A stretch of 64,000 bases of DNA, taken from the NCBI RefSeq assembly GCF_014633365.1, contig NC_068345.1, positions 10,176,058 through 10,240,057 of the forward strand. Direction: 5' to 3'. Origin of the DNA: Diospyros lotus. Taxonomy: Eukaryota; Streptophyta; Magnoliopsida; Ericales; Ebenaceae. Both the position numbers and the translations under genes were made by a program. The first letter of the stretch is position 1; each line of letters starts with the position of its first letter. Below the pieces are notes generated by a model. That model had not been told where the DNA came from. It saw only the letters and a list, made by a program, of their open reading frames with translations, and made no database searches. Below, piece after piece: positions 11,213 through 23,144 of this stretch.

Positions 11213-13428
11213 TGTAACGGCCCACCTCCCGAAGCACCCACTAGCATAAGCTATCTATGAAAGGGTCGTTAAAGAAATGGAATAGAACCAAACAGACATA
11301 ACATACACCGATATTTCATAAACCAGTTATTTCATAAACTTTCATGTCACAAAATGATATACATATACATTGTATGACATCAATTGTCTCGGGCTTAACT
11401 ACTCATACATTACAAAATATAAAGGGTATAAGCAAAGGAATTCAAAAACAAGTCTCTATTCTTCCTACCCTCCAAAACACACACCTCCCATAATCCTTCA
11501 GTCGGGATGACTCATAACACATACTAGAATCCCAACTTATACACCGCTAGGTTCACCACCTTCTTTGGTTTTACTTTTATTTGGAATGATAAAAAATAAT
11601 AAAGTGAGCCACAAGACCCAACAAGTGTATATTAAGTGATAATGAAGCATAATGAATTAAGGCATGGTATATTAGCAACAAGTACAAGAGATCTTTGCAC
11701 TAGGAGGAACCACAATGGAAACCATCAAACACAAACTAGATTAAGAATCTCTTTTAGGAATAACATAACAATAATTTATGTTTCCATGCCTCCAATCAAT
11801 GAATGTAATGTTTCACATCATATATATAATTGTAGACCATTATCCACCACACCATAGTTCATACTAGGTGGCATTATGAGTCGAGTCTCCCATAGTCAGG
11901 CACAAGCCTGCCAGCTTGGTAGGATATCCTTAACTCTTACGCGAACACATCGCCATACAAATTATAAGTATACAAACATATGCCAATATCTTAAATAAAC
12001 TACACTCTAACTAAGAAATGCATCATTTCTTAAGAAATATAGGGTGAATTGAAACCCTATTGAGGCTTTTGAATAACATACATCAAGTATTTAAGAACAT
12101 CAACAAGATTAAACATGGTCACATAGGCAAGAATCATCATCTCAGTCATAGGAGAAATAGCCAACACAAAAAGGATTAGTTAGGCAAAATTTTGAGAAAT
12201 TTTAGATTTTTAGATTGAAATTAATGAGGTTGTTACTAACTCAAATAATTCAAGTCATATACCAAATCGAACCCTATAATGTCTAGTTTACAAAGAAATA
12301 AACGGATTGCAAATTCGATATAACTACGGAAAGTTACACCCCGAAAACCGAAGCAAGGTAGATTACGTGCTACAATGAAATTACAAAATTTTCTAGCAAA
12401 GTTTAACAAGGCCAGTGTAAGCTCAAATTAAAGCCAAATGATTCAAATCATATATCAAAATGAAGCTCATCGAGTCTAGTTTAGACAAAAATAAATAGAA
12501 CTTGAATTGGATATAACCACAAGAAATTATACCCCAAAATGTATAGCATGCACAAATCTATAAAAAATTAAGAGATTCAAAAATTAAAAGTTTAAACCAA
12601 CAAATCTCATAGATGGACGAAATAAATCTGATAAATGGAAAAGAGATGGGAAGAACTTGCAAAAAAAAATAGAAGGAGATAGAATCTTTTAAAAATGATA
12701 GGAAAAAGGTAGGAACTTGCCTTAGGTGATAGATGAATCGAAAGAAGAACAAAAGCCACAAACCACACCATCGAAACTAGCCATTAGTCCTCTAAAATCA
12801 ACAGACCAATCCCTTCTTTGAGGCTTCAAATTAGAAGAAAAAGATAAGAATAGAGAAAATCAAGAAGAAGAGAAGAACAGGAGAAGGAGAAGAAGAAGAA
12901 GAAGTGGAAACTTGCCCACAAAGGCTCTCTTTTTATATCTCTCCCCCTTTCCCATTTTACCCTTGAACTTACACCATATTACAACATTGCCATTCCCTTT
13001 TTCCTTCTATTTAATTAAATACAAAATGATAGACATACACCTACGCACATAAGCATGGCCAACCACTCCCCATTCCTCTTCCAATTAGAGCCCACCAATT
13101 TTGACCTTCCCAACTCCCTTCCTTTTGACTTTTCTAAGTTGCCTTGCTTTTGAATTTTCAACAATTCACCCACACACACATATGACTTTTCAACCTCTCT
13201 TGCTCTTGTTAATTACTTTGAATTTTCCCATTCTATTGGATTGAATTTTCTCACACATAAATATCATTCATTTTAAACATTCTTCTTCACATTAATTAAT
13301 TCCATCATTTAAACTAAACAAGGCCAAAGTTAAGCTATATCATAGTATACCACATATAGAATAATGCCAAACTACCGCACACATGATTTGATGCCAAGTT
13401 AACCTAGACCCATTCACGGGTTGCTATG
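11213..13428 (-). mobile_element. Long solo LTR (Del/Tekay-like Gypsy) inside the Copia element
   Basis: 2216 bp with no coding region. The left end reads TGTAACGGCCCACCTCC and the right end CACGGGTTGCTATG. On the minus strand this is the 'GCAACCCGTGAA ... GGGCCGTTACA' arrangement seen in long chromovirus LTRs. Flanks are ATCAC (11208-11212) and ATAAC (13429-13433), one mismatch apart. It includes a GAA-rich stretch at about 12835-12905. The CA end has decayed to TG, and lineage is inferred from the ends. Confidence 0.75.
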
Positions 13429-13433
13429 ATAAC

Positions 13434-15284
13434 TGTCGAGATTGAGCTTATCATTGCCAACGATGTTGCCACTGAATTTGCCAGTGCTGAAATTAACAAT
13501 CCCACATTTGAAAACTAGAATCTTTTAGGTGCCCCATTATTAAAGCCATTAAAACAATATTCAAGAAAAGTACAACCCTTACAAGTACTAAACCAAGACC
13601 AAGAGCCAACCCTGAGCACAACTAATGAAAGTACTTTGAATTTGCCAATTTCTAAAACTAGTAGTGTCTATTCTGATGACTACCCAAGTTGTGATCTTGA
13701 CCTTCCCATTGCCTTGAAAAAGGAACAAGAAAGTGTACCCAACATCCCATAACGATCTTTATCTCCTCACATGGGTTATCCTTTTAACATAAAAGTTTCC
13801 TCTCTACCTTGAACTCAATGGAAATACCCAAAATAGTATATAATGCCTTAAAGGACAAGGATTGGACATATGTAATGAAGGAGGAGATGAGAGCCTTGAG
13901 GAAGAATGAGACTTGGGATATTATTGCATGCCCCTAGGAAAAGAAAGCAATTGGCTATGAATGGGTCTATACCGTGAAATTCAAGATAGATGGAACTATT
14001 GAAAGATACAAGGCGAGGTTGGTTACAAAAAGCTATACAAAAACTTATGGGGTAGATCACCAAGAGACCTTTGCACTAGTGGCAAAGATGAACATGGTGA
14101 GAATTCTTTAGTCTCTAGCAATGCACTTTGAGTGGGAAATCTAGTAATAAAGTTTGCAAACTGAAGAAAGCCTTGTATGTGCTAAAACAATCACCAAGAG
14201 CATGGTTTGAGAGGTTCACTAAGGCTATGATGAAGTTCAGCTACAAGCAGAGTCATGGTGACAACACTTTGTAAAACACTTAGGTAAGGGAAAGATCATA
14301 GTCTTATTGGTATACATAGATGATATCATAGTTACTGGGGGTTATGAAGAAAAGAAGATAAGACCAAGAACATAATTGGCTTAAGAATTTGAAATTAAAG
14401 AGCTTGGTAGGCTAAAGTACTTCTTTTGTGATTGAAGTGGCATACTCCAAACAAGGGATATTTACATCCTAACAAAAGTACATTCTCGACCTGTTCAAGG
14501 AGATGGGTACTCTTGGGTGCAAACCTTTGAGCACTTCTACTAACCTAAGTCACCAAATAGGCCAAGAAAGCAATGAGGGAGTAACTATTGATAAAAGATG
14601 CTATCAAAGGCTAGTAAGGAGACTGGTTTATCTCTCACACACTAGACCTGACATCTCTTATGTTGTGAGTGTGGTTAGTTGATTAATGAATGATCCTAAG
14701 GAAGAGCATCTACAAATAGTTTAGAGAATTCTCCAGTACTTAAAGGTGACTCCAGGTAAAGGAATTCTGCTCAAAAAGGGAAGTGATCTGACAATAGAAG
14801 CGTACATTGATGTTAATTATGCAAGATCCTTTACAGACAAAAGGTCAACCACTGGCTATTGCACTTTTATAGGAGGAAACATGGTTACTTGGACAAGCAA
14901 GAAATAGAATGTTGTGGCTAGATTAAGTGTAGAAGTAGAATTTCGTGCTATGACTCTTGGTGTTTGTGAACTTCTTTAGATCAGAATAATCCTAAAAGAT
15001 TTAATGATCGAAGGAAGTGGATCAATCAATGAAGTTATACTATGATAACAAATTAGTTATTAGTATAACTTATAACCCGATTCAACATGAATGACCGAAG
15101 TATGTGGAGGTGGACAAGCACTTTATCAAAGAGAAGATTGATAATAGACTCATCATGATTCCTCACGTGGCATCATAAAACCAATTGACAAATGTTCTAA
15201 CCAAAGAATTAGCTACTTCAAGGTTTTAGGAGATTACTAACAAGTTGGAAATGGAAGATATCCACTCACCAACTTGAGGGGGAG
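13434..15284 (+). pseudogene. Copia reverse transcriptase and RNase H remnants
   Basis: Readable pieces in the plus orientation are 'MKEEMRALRKNETWDII' (about 13875-13925), 'FKIDGTIERYKARLVTKSYT' (about 13980-14040), 'LKKALYVLKQSPRAWFERF' (about 14161-14217), the RT active-site region VYIDDIIVTG (about 14312-14341), 'FEIKELGRLKYF', 'TRPDISYVVSVVS' (about 14641-14680), and RNase H 'RSTTGYCTFIGGN' (about 14845-14885). The segment that normally follows 'LAMHFEW' and contains the first catalytic aspartate is deleted at about 14130. Stops and frameshifts are frequent. The polypurine tract follows at about 15275-15284. Confidence 0.85.
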
Positions 15285-15394
15285 TATTAACTACTAGAGA
15301 TTATAGAGTTATTTTGTTTCTAGAATAAGTTATTTTGTTTTCTTAATTTACAAGATTCTAGTTTCCTAATGTATAGGTGTTTTCTATTACCTTG
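15285..15394 (+). repeat. Truncated 3' LTR of the Copia element
   Basis: About 105-110 bp matching the first half of the LTR at 4240. It ends abruptly near 15394 at GGTGTTTTCT, next to the integrase of a minus-strand element. No TSD is found, so the end was lost by deletion. Confidence 0.8.
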
Positions 15395-16507
15395 TGAGGA
15401 ATGTCCTAGGAAAATGCCTTCATCACTCTTAGTATCAAATTTACCTAAGTCATCCTTTTCATTGTTTAAAATAAAACATTTGCTACCAAAAATGTGAAAA
15501 TAAGATATATTTGGTCTTTTACCTTATAATAAGTCTTATAAAAACCCTATTTAGAATATAGTAAGATGTATTTATGACTTCTGCCCAAAAATATGTATGA
15601 AGATTTTTATCACATGGCATGGTCCTAGCCATTTTTTGTAAATATCTATTCTTCCTTTCAACTACCCCATTTTGTTGAGATGTTCTAGCATAAGAAAAAT
15701 TATGTTCAACACCATTTTCTTCACAAAAATATTTGAATTTTTCATTTTCAAATTCTCCCCCATAATCACTTCTAATTTTGGAAATAGATAAACATTTATC
15801 ATTTTGAACTCTTTTACAAAATTTTCCAAAAGATTTGAATGTTTCGCTTTTAGATGCAAGAAATGTGACCCAAGTGAACCTAGTATAGTCATCTACTATG
15901 AAAAATACATATTGTTTTCCACCTAGACTTTGAGTTCTCATAAGGCCAAAAAGATCTAAATGAAGTAGAGCTAGAGGCCTAAAGGTTGTGACTTCATTTT
16001 TGGGTTTAAAGGATTCACTAATTTGTTTTCCCTTCATACAAGCATCACATATATGATCTTTTTCAAATTTTACACTTGGCAATCCTTTAATGAGATCATT
16101 TTTAGAGAGTTTAAATATGATGCTCATACTAGCATGTCCTAACCTATTATAGCATAACCAAGAATTTTGAGATATTAAAGCAACTAGCAATTCTCAATGT
16201 TTGATAAGGGAGTATCTAAATATACTATGTAAACATTTCCTACCCTATTTCTTACTAACTTAGATTCATTTGATTTCACACAAATAACTTCACATGCATT
16301 TGAATTGAAACATACATTATGACTTTTATCACACAATTGGCTTATACTCAACAAATTATGTTTTAGGCCATCAACAAAGAATACCTTTTCAAGCAACGAA
16401 TTAGGAAAGGAAACTATACCTATACCAAGGATTTTACCCTTGGAGTTGTCTCCATAGACAACATTACCTCCATTTTTGTATAGTGAGGTTGTTAAAGAAT
16501 CAATCAT
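15395..16507 (-). pseudogene. Copia protease end and integrase, SIRE-like
   Basis: From 16507 leftward: '[14 protein letters not shown]', '[13 protein letters not shown]' (end of the protease and pre-integrase region). Then the integrase core: 'CYNRLGHASMSIIFKLSKN', 'HICDACMKGKQISESF', 'LLHLDLFGLM' (first catalytic D), 'KIRSDYGGEFEN' (second D) and 'SQQNGVVERKNRYLQ' (E). The catalytic triad D-D-E is intact in the sequence. Frame breaks at about 16185 and 15530 separate the pieces. The last readable residues are 'FGSKCFILNNEKDD' then 'GIFLGHSS', where the element is cut. Confidence 0.85.
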
Positions 16508-16987
16508 CCCCCGTCATGTGCTTTGAGCAGCCACTATCTAGGAACCATTTTCTCCTCACCACATCAACGTGTCAAAAAAGCAATCAAGTTGCTCCCTTTA
16601 GTACCCATACCTTCTTGGGTCCACTCTTGTTAACATATAATTCATCCTTAGGTACCCATATTTGTTTAAACCTAGATAGGTTGTTTCTTATGAAATATTT
16701 ATTAATTCAATGTCCATGCCTACCACAATAGTGACAAGTAATCCTATTTCTTGAAAATTTTCCTTTTAAAAATGATTTCTTTGAAATTAATTTTTGATGA
16801 GATACCCTTACAAAAGGAGTTTAATTTGTTGTTCTTGTTTTGAAAATGATCAAACCTAATCCTTGTTTCTCACCAAAATTCCTTTGATTTCCTAGAATCA
16901 TTTCTAATATCTTTTTCCCTTCAACTAATTTTTCTAATGAATCCTTCAAATCTCGGTTTCTTTTTTTAACATTCTCCTTTTCATTAG

Positions 16988-18204
16988 TCAATGCTTCTTT
17001 TCATCAATCCAAGACTCTTTTTCATTTTTCAAAGAATTAACCTCTTCTTCTAGTGATTTCATTTTCTTCTTTAAAACATTATTTTTTAAACTAAATTTTT
17101 CAAATTCATCCATCAAATCATTGAAATCATCATGCAATTCATCAAAAGTAAAATTAGAAATTGAATGAGTGGAATAGCAAGAAGTTACCTCATCTTCCTC
17201 CTTAGCCATAAGACATAGGTTGGCCACCTCTTCAACTTGAGATTCATCTCTTGATGATGAATCCTATTGCTCCAAGCTGCAAGAGCTTTCTTCTTACCTT
17301 TCCTTGCATTTTTCTTTAACAAAGGACATTTGGTCCTTATGTGACTTAGCTTTTTACACTCAAAACATCGAATATCATTAGTAGCATCATCCTTTTGTTC
17401 TTTATCCTTTTGAAATTCTTTATTTGACTAAATCTTCCCTTTTTTTTTCAAAAATCTATTAAATTCTCTAGCTGGTAAGGCAATATCATTGTCATCACTA
17501 TCTTGTGATCATTTTTCTTCTTTTTCAACTTTAAAAGATATATTTTTCATTTTCTTTGAATCTTCCCCTTCATCTCTTTTTAGCATAATTTCATGTGTCA
17601 TTAAAGAGCCTAATAAATCATCAAAATATTGAGTGTCTAAGTCTTTAGTCTCCGTAATTGCTATTACTTTAGGATCCCAAACCCTTGGAAGGCTTCTCAA
17701 AATTTTTCTTACTCTTTCACTATTTGTATAGATCTTTCCTAAAGACTCTAGACCCGTGACAATATCATTGAACCTAGTAAGCATCTCTTTTATAGTTTCA
17801 TTTTCTTTCATAGTAAACAACTCATAATCATGAATAAGTAAATTAATTTTGGTTTCTTTTACCTATTTTGTGCCTCCATACATTACCTCTAATTTGTCCC
17901 ATATCTCTTTAGCGGTTTTGTACGCTAACACATGGTTGAACTCTTTCGAACTTAGAGCACATAACAAAGTGTTCATGGCTCTTGCGTTTATCTCCATAGT
18001 TTCCTTATCCTCTTATATCCAATCCTTCATATTCTCCATGTTTGGAAGATCTACACCTTGCATAACAGTTTGCAAGATGCTAATCTCCTGCATAAGAAAA
18101 CAATATATTATTTTCTTCCAATAACCATAGTTAGTACCATCAAAGAAAGGGGGACAGTTGGTGCTTTGACCTTCAAAGTGAGATGATCTAAAAATGTGTG
18201 TCAT
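16988..18204 (-). pseudogene. Copia Gag remnant, SIRE-like
   Basis: The N-terminal part reads 'CPPFFDGTNYGYWKKIIYCF' (about 18095-18155), the common Copia Gag start. It is followed by 'NETIKEMLTRFNDIVTGLES' (about 17745-17805) and 'LRSLPRVWDPKVIAITE' (about 17650-17705). A zinc knuckle of type CFECKKLSHIRTKCP is at about 17325-17370. A coiled-coil-like stretch rich in K/E ('LKKKMKSLEEEVNSLKNEKE') lies at about 17000-17075. Stops interrupt the frame between 17230 and 17510. Confidence 0.8.
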
Positions 18205-18252
18205 TTGTGGATCTTACCCTAGGTTTTTAGACTTTGAAAACAAGGGAACATT

Positions 18253-18263
18253 CTTTGATACCA
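18253..18263 (-). other. Primer-binding site of the SIRE-like Copia
   Basis: On the minus strand TGGTATCAAAG follows the LTR end (..AACA at 18266) after three bases. This is the usual initiator-Met tRNA complementary site of Copia elements, with small changes. Confidence 0.75.
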
Positions 18264-18265
18264 AT

Positions 18266-18978
18266 TGTTAAAATTGTGTAAACAATGGCACCACACACCC
18301 AAGAGGGGGAGTGAATTGGGTGTTTAAAAATTTTGATTGATCTTGAAAACTTTTTTCCAAATGATGAGGTTTTAGTACAAATTAATGGTGATTAAGTGAG
18401 AAGCTTAAAATGATCAAAGAAATGAATTAAAAATGCAAAAGAGATACAACCAATTTAGAGTGGTTTAGCTCAAAGAGCCTAATCCACTACATTATCTCCT
18501 CATTAAGGATTTTAAAACAATCACTATACCTTTTACTTGATCCCAAGTAGGCCCTCTAGTCCAAGACTAGGATTTTCATCATCTTACTTTGCAAGGTAGG
18601 CCCTCTAGCAACTATGCTAGGTAATGTACAATGAGATTACAATAGAGAGGATTTGAGAGATGAATCTCTCATTACAAAGTCTCTCAAAAATTTAATACAA
18701 GCCTTGGAACAAATAATACAAATGAAGAACAAAGCCTTTTGAGAGAAAAATTTGAAAATAATTGAGCACTTGAGGATGATTTCAACACTTCAAGCTTGTA
18801 ATAAATTCTTTAACCCATTAAATGCACCATCAAGTTGGTATTTATAGGCTTCACTAACCCTTTGAATTTAATAGCCATTGATTGAGCCATTAGTCACCAT
18901 ATATAAATGATTTACAAAACTAGTCATTAAAGACATCTGCGACGAAAATGGTTGATAGGGTTAAGAGACAATTGACCA
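18266..18978 (-). repeat. Inner part of the SIRE-like 5' LTR
   Basis: Contains the CACACCCAAGAGGGGGAG block and 'agagtggtttagctcaa', both also seen in the solo LTR at 1329. It is interrupted at 18978/18983 by the nested stack and resumes at 23145. Joining the parts gives an LTR of about 1.24 kb. Confidence 0.75.
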
Positions 18979-18998
18979 GTAAGTGACTGCACTCTCAC

Positions 18999-21430
18999 TG
19001 TAGCACCCCAAGTGCTATGATAATTAATAAGAGAAAACCCATACCAAAAATAATTATTAGTTCTCATAAACTAGAAATAAAATTACTAAACTGTGCCATA
19101 ACTCAAGGCAAGCCAAACTCAACCATCAAAATGTAAACTTAAATGAAATATCCCTCAATGCTGAAAATAAAATGTATTACAATCTCTAAACTAGTCAACC
19201 ATGACCCAGAAATCTTGTAGGCATCGAGTGGCCTCCACGTACACACTACTAGTGTCCCCCACTGCTATTACTAGGACCCGCCTCAGGAGCTACCTCGCCA
19301 TGACCTGGAATGGTAAAGAGTACAAGGTGAGTCACAAGACTCAGCAAGTCATAAGCAATGAAAGAAAATTTAAAGTTGAGGCAAAGAAAAGCCGAACTCG
19401 TTAAGACTGACTCATCTCACAACTCATAGATAACCGGTCATAAACTATTGGATAACTGACATGAATTTGAGGGAATTAATATATTGGCATGTCTTGTATG
19501 GTTGCATAAGTTCTCGTATGGATGTGGAATAAATAAACATCATTCATGCAGGTATATATGCAAAACTGGCCAAGGCCCACATATATAAAGAAGAAGTCTC
19601 ATACCTGCCTGTTACTGAACCTGCAACCATAAACATCAAACAAATACTCACTAGGGTCAAACACCCCTACTCCATATCTAGGAGCAAACAGAAAAGAAAT
19701 GTCATCTCCATAGTATTACTAGGGCTGCCGCCCCTCGCTACCGGTAGTGGGTAATCTCAAAAGAACTGAGCTCATGGGATCCCTTCATGGACTAAGCCGC
19801 CTTAAATGCCAAATGTTCAAATACATGCTAGCACACAATATGAAGTGCTCCAAGTAATCTCATGCTCGCACACAATATGAATGCACATAAACTCAAATAA
19901 TCTCAAGTAAATGCATGTGTCATATTTCTCAATTGTCTCAATAATATAATTATCTTAATTGAGTAATGGATCCAATAGTATTTAATTTAATTGAAACTCA
20001 ATGATATATAATACATCTCAAGTCTTATGACATTAAGGATAAGCTAGATGTATAAAACTTGCTTAAAAATTATTTATGAACTATAAGTGTTCGTTAAATC
20101 TCATTAAACTTTATTAATAACAATTTTAAATTTAATTTTGAAACTTGATAAGAAGGAATAATTAAATTATAACTAAAAATAATTAAATTAATTGAAATGA
20201 AATTTGGTGCTACAGTACCAGCGCTACAGTAATATTGCTACAGTGCAATCGCTACAGTACAACGCTACAATGCAATCGCTACAGTGCAATTGCGACAGTA
20301 CCCTGCTTATTATTTGAAGCTCCTTACGAAGAACATGTCTCTGCAATTCCAGCCACTTATATATATATATATATATATATATGCATATAACTTCACTTGT
20401 AACGGCTGCACCACTCAAAATAACACTCTGGGATGATCAACCCAATAGCAAAGGATGAGTTATGGGATCAAACAAGGATAAATTGAATCACAGGTCATGC
20501 CCACTTGGAATAATGTACTCTCTGCAACTGAACATGCGCTTATATATATATATATATATCAATCAACTCACTATAAACTACACCATTCCGAAAGAAAGTT
20601 TTAAGAGAACAATCCCAAACGATAAAGAATAAATCATGACTTCGCTCAATGCTAAGAATTTAAGAATTATCAAGATTTAACCCATAGCCAATCCTCTGCA
20701 AAATATTACTCCACTGTTTACGCATGAACATAAGCACATATAAATATATATTGCTCAACTTATAGAGCCCTCAAGAGTAGAAAAATTTAATAGAAGCGTC
20801 ATACAAATTTCCAAAGACCCTCTGTATATCAAGATCATGCATGAATAATCCTTTGCACCACAAAATAAAAGAATGGAAGGGTTCATATAAACCTCAGAGA
20901 AGAACCACAGAGGATCTTGCATAACATAATGAAAGGAAGATGGAGAAACTTGCCTATAAAATCAAAATGCTGCTACAATAACTCTCTACGTTGATTCCTT
21001 AGAGCTTTCCCTCAGAACTCTCCTTTTGCAATAACTCCTTCTCTGCTACTAGCCTCTTCCCTTTATTTCAACTGTGGTGTGAGTAAATTTAAGGTTAACA
21101 ACCATATATATAATCTCCTTATATATCCATATTTCCCAAAGAACTAAACCTCACGCCCATAGGATTCTTTTTTTTTTAAATCCTTAATATTGCAAATTAA
21201 TTTCTCCTTATCATCCTCATTTAAATATTAGGCCATATTTCCCATATATCCAAACTCCACCTAATTACATAACTCCCAAAATTACAATAATGCCATTCCT
21301 AATAAATTATTATTTCTTAAATCCCAAAATAACTCCATATTTATTTATTTGGCCAGCATCACATAATCCAAAAATTTATAATTTATAATTAAATTCTAAT
21401 AAATTCTAGGCCCCCTAACGGGTCACTACA
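18999..21430 (-). mobile_element. Solo LTR (Del/Tekay-like Gypsy), deepest level of the stack
   Basis: 2432 bp starting TGTAGCACCCCAAG and ending AACGGGTCACTACA, flanked by perfect 5-bp duplications CTCAC (18994-18998 and 21431-21435). The minus strand reads TGTAGTGACCCG ... GGGGTGCTACA, the standard end pair of long chromovirus LTRs. It contains an array of GCTACAGTRC motifs (20208-20305) and two (TA)n runs (about 20358-20382 and 20541-20559). No gene is inside. Confidence 0.85.
20208..20305. repeat. GCTACAGTRC motif array
   Basis: At least seven copies of GCTACAGTAC, GCTACAGTGC and close variants occur at 12-17 bp spacing, many followed by AATC or AACG. It lies in the middle of the solo LTR 18999-21430. 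Confidence 0.8.
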
Positions 21431-23144
21431 CTCACCCTGCAATTAAAGCACAATAAAATTTTTATATTTTTTTTTTATTTTGGTGAAAGGTTTATACTCG
21501 TCAGTATACGAGTGCAATTATAGTCCAAATTTAAATTTGTATTTTCTGGATAGGTCCAGATCATCTACTAAGAAATTTATTTATGGCAAAAGAAAAGGAA
21601 TGTCACACACACACACGCATTTGGACGAATTGGCAACAAGATTTTTTATGAATTTTCAGATAACGGATACTAGGAAATAAAGCGAGCCAGAAATTGAAAT
21701 AAATATTGAATTTGAAAATATGAAATTGGATAGCACTTGAGTTAAGACAATTTCAGCACCAACCCGCTGATCCCCAATTTTTAGCAAAAAAGATTAGCAA
21801 CATTAATTTAATTTCAGATATAAGGGTTTGTTATTAAATGCAATTAAAGATAATGATAGTTTTAGTTTAAGCAATCCCCATACATGATATGCGGGATTCT
21901 AGTTTAAGCAACTACCATAAATTCGATTGCAATTAATACACAAAACAACTAAATTAATCATCTAGGTTTGGGTATGATAGCGTTTCCAGTTCTAGTAACT
22001 CTCATACATGGCATGAAAGCTCTAAGTTACCCTTATACTCCAATCCAAACCTAGTGATTTCTCAATAATTACTACACACCCATACTGGAATTTAAATTAA
22101 TGTCACTCATTTAAAGCGCAGCTTTCTTTTGGAATTATTGGCGTTGGACACTGTCCTTGCCTTAATCCAATATTGGATTTAGCTACTCATCTCTATTTGA
22201 AAGTTAATTGACATGAATTTAAATGGCGTAGTTTAAATAACAGAATTTAAATGACAGGAATTAAAACAGCAGAAATTAACTGGCCATTTAAGCAGTAGAT
22301 AATAAAAAGACATGAATTAAAATTGTAGAAATTTAAAGGTAGAAATTAACCAACCATTTAGGCGGTGGATAATAAAGTAACAATAAATGACATAAGAATT
22401 CAAGAGAAGAAAGAAAGAAGTAAGATTACAAGAGAAAACAATAGAGAAAATAAGAGAGAACAAGAGCAATTCTCAAAGAGAAAATCTAAGAAAACAACTA
22501 AGCTTTTATTCAAGAATAATAATCCCCCTTACAAATGCAACCAAGTGAGCTATTTATAACCCACAAAATGCAATACAAACCACACAATTTTAATTATTCA
22601 ACTAGACATAATTATATCTAATGGGCACTCACACACCTAAAGTTAAATGGATTTTAGCTAAAATACACACCTAAAGTTAAATGGATTTTAGCTAAAAAAA
22701 TACACCTAATAAAGCACTCATAAAACAAATATTTAAAAATAAAAATAGATTTCTATAATTGAGTTTTTGGTCTCATTAGGATTAAAAATGCTTAGGCCTT
22801 CATTAGGATTAAAAATGCTTGGGCATTCTCTAAATGATGTCTTCCATGGGTTGCTCAAGTTGGGTCTTAAACATGTGCTAGGCCTTGAGCCTTCAATTTA
22901 ATGGGTATGCGCTGGGCTATTTCTTCATTCCATCTTGTAATTAAATGTGGGCTTTCCTTGAATTTTAATGATTTGAGCCTCCAATTTAATGGTTCACGCA
23001 TACTTGCAATTCAAATGTTTTTATATATTACATATATGTTATATTATATATATTGTAAATAACTATTCAATTAAACCAATTTAAAATCAAAACAAGGATT
23101 ATAATTATAACAAACTTTTACAAAATTAACCACTAATCAGTAAG

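Larger units (their letters stand above)
4240..15394 (+). mobile_element. Copia retrotransposon, decayed, with two nested insertions
   Basis: A 5' LTR (4240 to about 4456, starting TGTTAACTACT) and a 3' LTR (15285-15394, starting TATTAACTACT) share most of their first 105 bases, for example TTCTAGAATAAG and TTCTAGTTTCCTAATGTAT. A polypurine tract (GAGGGGGAGTA) sits just before the 3' LTR. Between them, in order, are gag, protease, integrase, reverse transcriptase and RNase H remnants, all on the plus strand. Two foreign blocks interrupt it (6788-10989 and 11213-13428). Removing these and one TSD copy each leaves about 4.7 kb, a normal Copia size. The 3' LTR breaks off at about 15394, where unrelated Copia sequence on the other strand begins. 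Confidence 0.88.
18984..23139 (-). mobile_element. Solo LTR (Athila-type) nested in the SIRE-like LTR, itself interrupted
   Basis: The outer ends are TGACTGCACT at 18984 and ...CCACTAATCA at 23139. On the minus strand the start is TGATTAGTGG, comparable to TGATAAGTC of the LTR at 8483. Both sides carry GTAAG (18979-18983 and 23140-23144). After removing the nested insert (18999-21430 plus one TSD) about 1.7 kb remains, similar to the LTR at 6788-8483. No coding region is present. It includes a foldback-like 'TATACTCGTCAGTATACGAG' at about 21492-21511. Confidence 0.8.

Noticed and set aside
4058..15394. Idea that the plus-strand Copia inserted into the minus-strand SIRE-like element
   Set aside because: The sequence left of 4240 does not continue the SIRE-like pol region, and no TSD links the two sides; a deletion joining two separate elements fits better.
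20208..20305. Regular GCTACAGTRC repeats considered as a CRISPR-like array
   Set aside because: Units of 13-14 bp without unique spacers, inside a plant LTR; not a CRISPR.
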